From NCBI RefSeq assembly GCF_039871975.1, contig NZ_JBDPLL010000001.1: DNA of 64,000 nucleotides; one strand, written 5' to 3'. The notes below the pieces were generated by a model. That model did no database searches. It was not told where the DNA came from and worked only from the letters and a program-made list of their open reading frames with translations. The translations under genes were made by a program, and so were the position numbers. The DNA comes from Trichormus_B sp936914905. Lineage in GTDB: Bacteria; Cyanobacteriota; Cyanobacteriia; Cyanobacteriales; Nostocaceae. How positions within the stretch are numbered: position 1 is the first letter of the stretch; the number at the start of each line of letters is the position of its first letter. Of the stretch, positions 56,618 to 64,000 are shown one piece after another.

Positions 56618-56717
56618 NNNNNNNNNNNNNNNNNNNNNNNNNNNNNNNNNNNNNNNNNNNNNNNNNNNNNNNNNNNNNNNNNNNNNNNNNNNNNNNNNNN
56701 NNNNNNNNNNNNNNNNN
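56618..56717. other. Assembly gap 3 (100 N)
   Basis: Exactly 100 N between the cyclase-like gene and an ISAzo13 transposase head. It probably hides the rest of an insertion sequence. Confidence 0.98.
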
Positions 56718-56931
56718 CCTCCTGCTCAACCACCTTTTCTTCGTCAAGTTCCCCCAAGCCCAACTTTCAGGTTTCGTTATGCCATAACAGCAAGCCGCGG
56801 ATCTATGCCTGCCCCCCGTACCCTACTTTTAGGGCTTCAATCGCCGCCCATATCCGGCGATCCTTCTCTGACAAGGACTTATAGTATCCTTGCATTTTAA
56901 CTTCAATTTCACCAGGCTCAGGGCCCATCAT
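56718..56931 (-). pseudogene. ISAzo13-type transposase, N-terminal relic, ends at gap 3
   Basis: From ATG 56931 on the minus strand: MMGPEPGEIEVKMQGYYKSL, SEKDRRIWAAIEALKVGYGG, QA, TAG, then LLLWHNET, TGA, KLGLGELDEEKVVEQE. This is the N-terminal helix-turn-helix region of ISAzo13-type transposases (ERDRRLWAA-like motif then GYGG). Two stops interrupt it before the gap. Confidence 0.7.
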
Positions 56932-56987
56932 CTACCAGTTCTCCATCTATATAGTGTATAGATATTATTGGCACTCTTACACCTTAT

Positions 56988-57585
56988 TTAATCCACATTT
57001 AATCCACTTTCCTTATTGATACGGTTACAATTAGAAGATATTAAACCTTCACCATCTTCAGTAACTTTAACTTCGATTCCTAGATGAGAAACCTCACCAC
57101 CAGTTTTGGGTGTAGAAATTCCCCCAAGTGGGTTATGAGTGATAACCTGATCTTGATGAGTAGCGGGTGCTACAGTTCCAGTTGGCGGGGTGTTGACTTG
57201 AGGTATTAAGTTGCGAAGATTTGGTGGAACTATCTGCCCCCCAGTCTTCTTAGTCCCCTTGGCAGGGGGTGAAGCTTTTATAGATGCAATCGCTCCACCT
57301 TGCTGAGAAGAAGGTAATGATAAGTCAGTATTAACTGGTGTATTTTTGACAGTAATGATCGCACCACCTTTGTGAGAAGAAGGTGTAGAAGCTCCACCTG
57401 TTGGGGGATTATATTTAGGAATATAGCGGCCAGGGTTCTGAGGAACTTCAATCAACGTCACTGTATCGCCGTCATGGGCAGGAGGAAGTCTTAAATTAGG
57501 ATTTTTTGTTACACCTGGACTTCCAAAGGTATTTCGAGGGATGCCCAAATTGGGATCGGGTAAGGGTACTCCAAGACCATAAAGA
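56988..57585 (-). pseudogene. Pro/Gly-rich repeat protein, N-terminally broken
   Basis: A low-complexity frame with recurring GGAI/GGQI/GGEV units separated by Pro- and Ser-rich text (PPTGGASTPSSHKGGAIITV; LSLPSSQQGGAIASIKASPP; KKTGGQIVPPNLRNLIPQ). The only in-frame start in the main frame is a TTG at 57548, and related text continues upstream (GYYVGLYGLGVPLPDP) to a TAA near 57600. It therefore looks like a gene that lost its 5' end. The composition suggests a secreted or disordered protein. I recognise no family. Confidence 0.45.
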
Positions 57586-57733
57586 CCTACGTAATAACCT
57601 TAGCCTCCTACTATGAAAAGCTTCCATCTGATCTCAGAACTTACTAATGTAAAGCTTCATTTAAATTATGGGATTAAGTCATTGAGATATGCAATTTACC
57701 TATTTAAATGAGTATTTCCCTCTCTGATAATTT

Positions 57734-57912
57734 ATCTAAAGCGTTGACGTAATGCAGCAATTTGAGTTTCTGTAAAAACTTCCTGTATCAATCCATGCTC
57801 CTTTAATACTTGTAAGACATCTACAGCCGCTTCCACAATAGTTACTTGTTGGCTTAAACAGTGTTAAATATTGTCAATAAAATTGGGGCGATCACTCACG
57901 ACCTCAGACATA
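57734..57912 (-). pseudogene. Small helical protein with one in-frame stop
   Basis: From ATG 57912: MSEVVSDRPNFIDNI, TAA, HCLSQQVTIVEAAVDVLQVL, KEHGLIQEVFTETQIAALRQ, RFR and a stop. The text after the TAA is coherent and helix-rich, so this is probably a small protein gene with a nonsense mutation. The family is unknown to me. Confidence 0.4.
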
Positions 57913-57920
57913 ACTGGTTT

Positions 57921-58345
57921 GAAAAATTATAGAATGACCTCAGTGTTGATATTGACTACAAAGCCAAGTTAATTGATGCTCTTAATGCCTCCAAATTTGG
58001 TAATAAAGCATATAAACCCTATCAGATATTTCTCAAGGTACTATACGAACTATTTAAAGATGAAACCATTATTGGTGAGATTGGTACAACCTTATAATTA
58101 GCAAGTTTTGAACAAGAAGGGTTTCAAAGAGCCGTCAAAGTAATTGAAAGAAACCTAGGTTGTATCATTGCTGATACGGTGGGTTTGGGTAAAACATTTA
58201 TTGGTTTCCGGTTATTGGAATATTGTACAAGATTTACCATCTGTTTTTGAGTCTCATCAATGTCTGCTATCTGATTATAGTTCACCAAAGTGGTCGGATT
58301 CCTTTTTTACCGCCCACCTTAGCATTACTGGCTACAGGTGGAGGA
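57921..58345 (+). pseudogene. SNF2/DEAD-type helicase relic (N-terminal part)
   Basis: Reading through stops: DIDYKAKLIDALNASKFGNK, AYKPYQIFLKVLYELFKDET, IIGEIGTTL, stop, LASFEQEGFQRAVKVIERNL, GCIIADTVGLGKTFIGFRLL, EYC. The segment ADTVGLGKT is the Walker A (motif I) of a large SNF2-like helicase; DTVGLGKT stands where family members have DAVGLGKT or DEVGLGKT. Everything after motif I is gone. Large helicases of this kind are often in defence loci. Confidence 0.62.
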
Positions 58346-58399
58346 GTTTTTTTTAACTTATCAATTACGAAAAGTTTAGTTTACTCAGGAGGTTATTGA

Positions 58400-58675
58400 G
58401 TGATGATCAAGCGATCTCTCTTACGCGAAACTATAACCATCTCCACACTCACAACCCTGTTGTCTGGAAGTTTACTGTCCCCTGTTTTTCTACCACAGGC
58501 ACAGGCTCAATCTGCTTTTGAGCGCATGCAGTCAATTTTTACTGGTGAAATAAGCGCCGGATCAGCTTCCGGGCTATCGCGTGGTAGGGCTACTCCCTCA
58601 CAATGCTCTCAACTAGATACCAAAAACCTCATAGCTTATTTAACCAACAAAACCGAGTTCTGTCTTAAATTCTAG
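58400..58675 (+). CDS. Secreted protein, probably truncated (DUF928-like start)
   Basis: A 91-residue frame with a signal peptide (TTLLSGSLLSPVFLPQAQAQ, cleavage near AQAQ-S). The mature part reads SAFERMQSIFTGEISAGSAS and GLSRGRATPSQCSQLDTKNL. The GR.TP..C region recalls the start of DUF928 proteins, which are normally over 200 residues, so this is likely a truncated copy. AGGAGG lies about 12 bases before the ATG. Its end overlaps the convergent hydrolase gene by 11 bases. Confidence 0.5.
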   Translation: MMIKRSLLRETITISTLTTLLSGSLLSPVFLPQAQAQSAFERMQSIFTGEISAGSASGLSRGRATPSQCSQLDTKNLIAYLTNKTEFCLKF

Positions 58676-59477
58676 TAGCATGACTGTATTTTACAGTTTC
58701 CACAAATTCATTCTCTTTCAAAATTGCATACAAATTCACATCTTCCTCCAACAAACATGCATGACCGCTATCAGGTAAGATTAAATTTTGAGAATTAGGT
58801 AAAATATTATCTAACCGTTCTACCTCACTTACAGAAGGTAACAAGCGATCACTCCCCCCGGCTATAAGTAAGACCTGCTGCTTGAGTTGTTGCAATTTGT
58901 CCTCTTCAATATGAAACTCACGCAATAACGACAAACGCCAATTTACCGTTTCTGCGGGTAGAGAACGCATAGTTCTGAGTAGTTCATAGCGAATACTACT
59001 AGACATCCGTGATAATGATGCCAAAAATGGTAACAATCCCAATGCACCAAGATCATAAAACCATGATGGTACTAAATCAGTTAGTTGAGATAAGGAGTTC
59101 AACCAAGGGCGCAGTTGAAAGGCTGAAGCGGGATTTATTAGAATAATACGTTTAAATAGATATGGTGATTGGGTAGCGACTTTCATAGCCAAACAACCGC
59201 CAAAAGATTCCCCACATAAATAAACTGGACGGTGACAGCTTCTTTCTAATTCTGCGTGAATCAAGTCCAAAACATTACTAGTCAGTACCTCCCAGGTTGT
59301 AAGGTCTTTTCTGGGGATCGCTAAACAACGGACATCAAAGCCCATTTCTAAGCCAGCAGTTTGCGATCGCAACAGTTGACCAGTTCCATCCATTCCAGGC
59401 AAATAGACAAACAGCGGATATTCTAGTTGCACTCGTTTGGGAGTCAGGAAACAAGGTTTAAGTTCAACGTCTGCCAT
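58665..59477 (-). CDS. Alpha/beta-fold hydrolase (270 aa)
   Basis: A complete serine hydrolase: oxyanion-side motif YPLFVYLPGMDGTGQLLRSQ, nucleophile elbow YLCGESFGGCLAMKVA (GESFG), Asp in IAGGSDRLLPS and His in PDSGHACLLEE, all in the correct order and spacing. The substrate is unknown; cyanobacterial and plastid relatives include phytyl ester and acyl esterases. No signal peptide. Start MADVELKP at 59477. Confidence 0.88.
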   Translation of the reverse strand: MADVELKPCFLTPKRVQLEYPLFVYLPGMDGTGQLLRSQTAGLEMGFDVRCLAIPRKDLTTWEVLTSNVLDLIHAELERSCHRPVYLCGESFGGCLAMKVATQSPYLFKRIILINPASAFQLRPWLNSLSQLTDLVPSWFYDLGALGLLPFLASLSRMSSSIRYELLRTMRSLPAETVNWRLSLLREFHIEEDKLQQLKQQVLLIAGGSDRLLPSVSEVERLDNILPNSQNLILPDSGHACLLEEDVNLYAILKENEFVETVKYSHATRI

Positions 59478-60482
59478 TTTGCCAATGTATCTACAATCTA
59501 TTAGATCTTGTTTTACAATACCTTAGCCAAAATAAAAGGCTACAGAAATTTTGGCAAAATCGGCAAAATTAAATACAAATAAGCGTTCTGCTTAAAAGGT
59601 AGTTTTGAATCTCAAACCCTTATACTGCAATTAGTACGTTTAAAAACCCTTGTAGGAAACCTGGAAGAAATTTTTAAGACTGATTGTTTTTGCTAAGCCT
59701 CAAAGAAATGGGTGTTAATGGTTAAAGCATCATCAACTCACCCTCGTATTTTGGCGACGGTATTGGTTTTACTGTACCGTTCCATTACCAATCATAGGGA
59801 GATGGGTCAGTTATCAGTTATCACCCATCGCACTTTATCGCACTTTATTGTTGTTCACTGTTCCCTATTCCGAAGAACCAATGACTAAATCAGCTTTTCG
59901 AGATAAAAATCAGCCGAGTCTGAAACTCTGATTACAGATTTTAGTGAAGTTTGAATGAATGATATATGAATAAGTGAAATCGCTTAACCCATCCTTCACA
60001 AACTCACTTAAGGCAGGTAACTCATAATTCATAATTCATAAAAGTTATTCTTCGTTCCCAATTTCCTATCCCGAGTCAATTAGTATATTTCTTGTAAAAA
60101 TTTTGCATCTTTCCTTGATGTATTTTTTACATTTACTTACCATAAGGTTCAGCATCTATGAATAACGCTATGCTGAGTTATCAGGTAGAAATGTATAAAT
60201 CACATATTTGGGTGAGTAAGCCTAATCTTTATAGATTTTAATCGGCTTATAGGACAATCAAAATTGAGTAATAAACAGCTTATAAAATGATTAATAACAA
60301 GTATTTTCCGTAATTTTTGGATAAATCAGTAGAATTTTTAGACACTAGAAAAAATCTGGAGGTGAGAAATTTGCTAATATTAAGTTGGTGTTTGAAAAAA
60401 TAGTTGTAATGTTATATAATTACCTGGCTTTAGAGGATTAACTAAGCAAGAAATCTGTTTAATAATTTGTTTTTTATTGTGT
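59478..60482. other. Long non-coding stretch upstream of metG
   Basis: About 1 kb without a supported gene. It contains a tandem 11-mer (tcgcactttatcgcacttta, near 59828-59848) and a short palindromic stretch (cataattcataattcataa, 60027-60045). It should hold the metG promoter. No tRNA-like T-box or riboswitch is recognisable. Confidence 0.5.
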
Positions 60483-62084
60483 ATGAATCTAGTGAATAAA
60501 ACTTCAAAAACCTTTGCACTGACCACACCTCTATACTATGTAAACGATGTACCCCATATTGGTAGTGCTTACACCACAATGGCTGCGGATGTTGTAGCTA
60601 GGTTTCAACGCTTATTAGGACATCAGGTACTGCTAATTACGGGTACGGATGAACATGGGCAAAAAATTCAGCGGTCAGCAGCAAGTTTAGAAAAACCACC
60701 ACAGGAGTTTTGTGATCAAATTGTACCCAGTTTCATAAATTTGTGGCAGGTTCTCAACATTCAATATGATCGCTTTAGTCGCACTACTGCTTTGAACCAT
60801 CATGCCATTGTTAAAGAATTCTTCCAGCGAGTTTGGGAAAATGGCGACATTTACCAAGGACAACAAAAAGGCTGGTATTGTGTATCCTGCGAAGAATTTA
60901 AGGAAGAACGAGAACTACTAGATGGAAAACGCTGCCCTATACATACTAGCAAAGAAGTAGAGTGGCGAGACGAACAGAATTACTTTTTCCGTCTATCCAA
61001 GTATCAAACGAAACTGGAGGAATTTTACCAATCTAGCCCGGATTTTATTCAACCACCAAGCCGACGTAATGAAGTCCTAAACTTTGTAGGTCAAGGTTTA
61101 CAAGATTTTTCGATTTCGCGGGTAAATCTGGATTGGGGTTTTCCAGTGTCGGTAGATCCTAAACATACCCTTTATGTTTGGTTTGATGCGCTGCTTGGTT
61201 ATGTAACAGCATTGTTAGAACCTGATGCAGAAGCGACTTTAGCCAATGCTTTAGAAAAATGGTGGCCTATTAATCTGCACCTAATCGGTAAAGATATATT
61301 GCGTTTCCATGCAGTTTATTGGCCAGCAATGCTGATGTCAGCTGGTTTACCTTTACCAGACCGAGTATTTGGGCATGGTTTTTTGACTAAAGATGGTCAA
61401 AAAATGGGAAAAACTCTGGGTAATACCCTTGATCCTATCTCATTAGTTCAACGTTATGGTAGTGATGCCGTTCGTTATTACTTCCTTAAGGAAATCGAAT
61501 TTGGCAAGGATGGAGATTTTAATGAAATTAGGTTCATCAATGTTCTGAATGCAGATTTGGCAAATGATTTAGGTAATTTGTTAAATCGTACCTTGAACAT
61601 GGTGAAGAAATACTGCACTGGTAAAGTGCCGTCAGTCGAGCCAGGAGCGATTCCGAATGAGAATGCTTTAAAAGCGATTGGCTTAGGTCTGGGAGAACAG
61701 GTGAAACAAGCATACATGGCTTTAGCTTTTAATGAAGCCTGCCACTCTGTTTTATCGCTGGTACAAGCCAGTAATAAGTTTATTGATGAACAAGCTCCTT
61801 GGTCATTATATAAACAGGGAAAGCAGGAAGAAGTGGAAGTGGTGTTGTACACAGTTCTTGAATCTGTGAGACTAGCAGCTTATCTCCTATCCCCGATTAT
61901 TCCTAATATCAGCAGTGATATTTATCAGCAACTAGGCTGGGGAATTAATTTTAACGATCAAATAGAAACTTTAATTGTTGCGCCTTTTAGTAACCATGCA
62001 ATATGGGGCTTGCTATCAAATAAACAACAGTTGGGTACACCCCAACCCATTTTTAAACGGATAGATACCCTAAAAAACGATTAA
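60483..62084 (+). CDS. metG: Methionyl-tRNA synthetase
   Basis: A 533-residue class I synthetase that charges tRNA-Met. Visible: TPLYYVNDVPHIGSAYTT (HIGH-like), TGTDEHGQKIQRSA, a single zinc knuckle (CVSCEEF...RCPIHTS), FWFDALLGYVTALL-type strand (LYVWFDALLGYVTALLEP), FGHGFLTKDGQKMGKTLGNT (KMSKS as KMGKT) and the anticodon-binding helices after LVQRYGSDAVRYYFLKE. There is no C-terminal Trbp111 domain. ATG 60483 is preferred to the TTG two codons earlier. The frame is intact. Confidence 0.95.
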   Translation: MNLVNKTSKTFALTTPLYYVNDVPHIGSAYTTMAADVVARFQRLLGHQVLLITGTDEHGQKIQRSAASLEKPPQEFCDQIVPSFINLWQVLNIQYDRFSRTTALNHHAIVKEFFQRVWENGDIYQGQQKGWYCVSCEEFKEERELLDGKRCPIHTSKEVEWRDEQNYFFRLSKYQTKLEEFYQSSPDFIQPPSRRNEVLNFVGQGLQDFSISRVNLDWGFPVSVDPKHTLYVWFDALLGYVTALLEPDAEATLANALEKWWPINLHLIGKDILRFHAVYWPAMLMSAGLPLPDRVFGHGFLTKDGQKMGKTLGNTLDPISLVQRYGSDAVRYYFLKEIEFGKDGDFNEIRFINVLNADLANDLGNLLNRTLNMVKKYCTGKVPSVEPGAIPNENALKAIGLGLGEQVKQAYMALAFNEACHSVLSLVQASNKFIDEQAPWSLYKQGKQEEVEVVLYTVLESVRLAAYLLSPIIPNISSDIYQQLGWGINFNDQIETLIVAPFSNHAIWGLLSNKQQLGTPQPIFKRIDTLKND

Positions 62085-62317
62085 TACTTTCCATTTTTGA
62101 TTGAGTTTAAAGACTGAACGGGGCTAAAAAAATCAGCACCGGCAAATTATCATAAGCCAATCTAACAACTATCTAAAACTTATACCAAGAAAGAAAAATG
62201 ATGGTAACAAATGGATGTACATAACCTAAATGCATAAAGCGATTTCCAATCCATAATCCATAATCCATAATGGTACTCGTGATTTCTAGCAAAAATAACA
62301 GGGATAACAACCGAGGT

Positions 62318-62956
62318 ATGACAATGATGTTGAATAATTTGGAAAATGATTCTATTTTCACGCCGGAACAGGTTTTAGAAAATCGTGGTCGTGTAGCCAT
62401 ATTTATTGATGGCTCAAATTTATTTTATGCTGCTTTACAATTAGGAATCGAAATTGATTACACTAAGCTTTTATGCCGTTTAACTGGGGGGTCAAGACTG
62501 TTGCGGGCTTTCTTCTACACTGGTGTAGACCGGACGAATGAAAAACAGCAGGGGTTTTTATTATGGATGCGTCGGAACGGCTATCGGGTCATTGCTAAGG
62601 ATTTGGTGCAACTGCCAGATGGGTCAAAAAAAGCTAACCTAGATGTGGAAATAGCTGTTGATATGATGGCGTTGGTTGATTCCTATGATACCGCTGTTTT
62701 AGTTAGTGGTGATGGCGATTTGGCTTATGCTGTAAATTCGGTCAGTTATCGGGGTGTCAGGGTAGAGGTGGTGAGCTTGCGATCTATGACTAGTGATAGC
62801 TTAATTAATGTGAGTGATCGCTATATTGATTTAGAAGGGATCAAAGAAGATATTCAAAAAACACCCCGTCAAAGCTATCCCTATCGACCATTATCGAGTC
62901 TGGGATTCTTGGACGATTCTAGAGATAGGGAAGGACATCTAGAAATTCCCGAATAA
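62318..62956 (+). CDS. NYN-domain (LabA-like) protein
   Basis: A PIN-like NYN fold: VAIFIDGSNLFYAALQLGIE with the first acidic residue, then LRAFFYTGVDRTN, KANLDVEIAVDMMALVDSYD and TAVLVSGDGDLAYAVNSVSY with further acidic residues (D-x-E, SGDGD), ending VSDRYIDLEGIKED. Such proteins are putative RNases; the Synechococcus LabA homologue affects circadian gene output. Three Met codons (62318, 62324, 62327) cluster; GAGG at 62313 suits 62324 or 62327. The lptC-like gene starts 2 bases after its stop, so they form an operon. Confidence 0.88.
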   Translation: MTMMLNNLENDSIFTPEQVLENRGRVAIFIDGSNLFYAALQLGIEIDYTKLLCRLTGGSRLLRAFFYTGVDRTNEKQQGFLLWMRRNGYRVIAKDLVQLPDGSKKANLDVEIAVDMMALVDSYDTAVLVSGDGDLAYAVNSVSYRGVRVEVVSLRSMTSDSLINVSDRYIDLEGIKEDIQKTPRQSYPYRPLSSLGFLDDSRDREGHLEIPE

Positions 62957-62958
62957 TC

Positions 62959-64000
62959 ATGCAACATCAACAAGGCAGGACGAATGGAAGCACAAATTCA
63001 CAACTTCAGGGGGGAAGTAAAACCAAATTTCCCCGCTTCTATTCTGATGATAATTTAAAACTACCACAAAATTGGTCTTACCTGCCTTTGACCTTATTTT
63101 TGGTCATTGGTTTGTTTGCTTGTGCTAATCCTTCTCCTAATAAACCAAATACAGGGGATTCATCTAACCAGGATACCAATAGTAAGTTAAGTTTTTTTGG
63201 CGTTGCTTTCGAACAATTTGATGAAGTAGGTAGACCTATTTGGAAAGTCAAAGCTAAAAAGGCAAAATATACCAAAGAAAAAGAAATTGGTGAAGCACAA
63301 AATCCCGATGGTGAACTCTACCAAGATGGTAAAGTAGTTTACACAATTAGAGCGGAAACCGCTGATATTCAGCAGGATGGAAAACAGCTATTCCTTAAAG
63401 GTAAGATTATTGCTACCGATCCCCATAATGGTACTATTTTAAAAGGTAATGAATTAGAATGGCGACCGAAAGAAGATTTATTAATTGTTCGTAATCAATT
63501 AAATGGGATTCATAAACAACTACAAGCAACGGCTCGAGAAGTAAGAGTAAAAACCCGCGAACAACGAATAGAATTTGCCGGTAAAGTAGTTGCGAGATCT
63601 GCTGATACTCAGTTGCAAATGCGAACTGAACGGTTAATTTGGCAAATTAAAGAAGAGAAATTAATTGGCGATCGCCCCATTCAAATTGAACGTTATAAGG
63701 ATAATAAAATCACTGATCATGGTCAAGGCAATGCCGCAGAAATTAACTTAAAAACCAAAATTGCTACTATTGAACCTAAAGCCAAACTAGAGTTAATAGA
63801 ACCGCCTATGCAGATACTTAGTAACTCTATAACCTGGAATATTAATCAAGAAATTGTTAAGGCAAATTCCCCTGTGCGTGTTTTTCACCAAGCTGAGAAT
63901 CTGACTGTAACTGGTAATAAAGCACAAATAAAGATTCCACAAAAAAGTGTTTATTTAACAGGCAATGTGAATGCTGTAGGACAACGCAAGCAATCTTTAA
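62959..64000 (+). CDS. lptC: LptC-like LPS export protein, 5' part
   Basis: The frame stays open to the window end (347 residues). A hydrophobic stretch with a lipobox-like end (PLTLFLVIGLFACAN, about residues 43-57) suggests a membrane anchor or lipoprotein. The following text is a repetitive beta-jellyroll: FEQFDEVGRPIWKVKAKKAK, GELYQDGKVVYTIRAETADI, KGNELEWRPKEDLLIVRNQL, VKTREQRIEFAGKVVARSAD. This is the LptC/OstA fold that passes lipopolysaccharide across the periplasm. Cyanobacterial LptC proteins are longer than those of E. coli, as here. Confidence 0.85.
   Translation, partial: MQHQQGRTNGSTNSQLQGGSKTKFPRFYSDDNLKLPQNWSYLPLTLFLVIGLFACANPSPNKPNTGDSSNQDTNSKLSFFGVAFEQFDEVGRPIWKVKAKKAKYTKEKEIGEAQNPDGELYQDGKVVYTIRAETADIQQDGKQLFLKGKIIATDPHNGTILKGNELEWRPKEDLLIVRNQLNGIHKQLQATAREVRVKTREQRIEFAGKVVARSADTQLQMRTERLIWQIKEEKLIGDRPIQIERYKDNKITDHGQGNAAEINLKTKIATIEPKAKLELIEPPMQILSNSITWNINQEIVKANSPVRVFHQAENLTVTGNKAQIKIPQKSVYLTGNVNAVGQRKQSL

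Noticed and set aside
56718..56884. Continuation of the lycopene cyclase-like frame past gap 3
   Set aside because: The residues after the gap (Ser/Pro-rich, then unrelated) are antisense to an ISAzo13 transposase head; the open frame through N is an artefact.
1..64000. tRNA or rRNA genes
   Set aside because: I looked for T-arm (GGTTCRANYCC) and rRNA motifs and found no convincing candidate; a covariance-model search would be decisive.

Overview
The window is chromosomal DNA of a filamentous, probably heterocyst-forming cyanobacterium (Nostocales). The evidence is HIP1 palindromes (GCGATCGC) through most genes, cyanobacterial genes (Psb34, zeta-carotene desaturase CrtQ, a ThiO-ThiG fusion, a CruA/CruP-type lycopene cyclase homologue, DUF6335/DUF2267/PfpI stress-type genes) and the heptamer tandem repeats (STRR) typical of heterocystous cyanobacteria. 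The density of broken genes is very high: about twenty relics lie beside about thirty intact genes. ISAzo13-type, TnpB (IS200/IS605) and IS5-like transposase remains are scattered throughout. This resembles an eroding, host-restricted genome such as the Azolla cyanobiont; that identification is inference only. Three runs of exactly 100 N (3866-3965, 50197-50296, 56618-56717) are scaffold gaps, each at transposon or tandem-repeat sequence.

Layout. 1-1457: 3' part of clpC and its terminator. 1.7-4.4 kb: decayed DUF6887-like and DUF262 genes, two ISAzo13 tails, an 18-bp minisatellite and gap 1. 4.5-8.3 kb (minus): a large unknown protein and an MFS exporter. 8.3-10.8 kb: MarR-DrrA-DrrB remnants, a broken tnpB and an IS5-like fragment. 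11-14 kb: zinc-ribbon membrane protein, J-domain/pentapeptide protein, SDR epimerase. 13.9-16.6 kb: relics of an alpha/beta hydrolase, a Uma2 nuclease, a vapC toxin cut by an IS5-like element, and an HNH nuclease. 16.6-18 kb: trmFO and terminator. 18.3-23.1 kb: carotenoid-binding HCP pseudogene followed by a stress-type cluster (DUF6335, DUF2267, PfpI-like, DUF6658-like, broken cupin). 23.3-30.7 kb: TPR protein, a 3-kb CyRepA1 replication-protein relic, and alpha-2-macroglobulin and PBP1C relics facing away from each other. 31-43.4 kb is mostly intact: TIGR01777 epimerase, A-type Fe-S carrier, DUF6930 protein, crtQ with an SRPBCC partner, a fused oligopeptide ABC ATPase, a TPR protein and psb34. 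43.7-46.9 kb: a decayed ATPase plus nuclease pair, the nuclease gene interrupted by a group II intron whose own reverse transcriptase is deleted. 47-52.7 kb: thiO-thiG, a tnpB relic around a 17-bp minisatellite and gap 2, a ferredoxin relic, cimA. 53.6-58.7 kb: kinase relic, CruA-like flavoprotein running into gap 3 and an ISAzo13 head, helicase relic, truncated secreted protein. 58.7-64 kb: alpha/beta hydrolase, metG, a LabA-like NYN protein and the 5' part of an lptC-like gene.

What remains intact is mostly housekeeping: protein quality control (ClpC), tRNA modification and charging (TrmFO, MetRS), cofactor and amino-acid synthesis (ThiO-ThiG, CimA, Fe-S carrier), carotenoid synthesis (CrtQ, CruA-like), photosystem II assembly (Psb34) and outer-membrane biogenesis (LptC-like). 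What is decaying is mostly accessory: defence and toxin genes, efflux, signalling kinase, peptidoglycan and surface protection, carotenoid photoprotection and mobile DNA. The best candidate for an undescribed system is the ATPase/nuclease pair at 43.7-46.9 kb, but it is disabled here.
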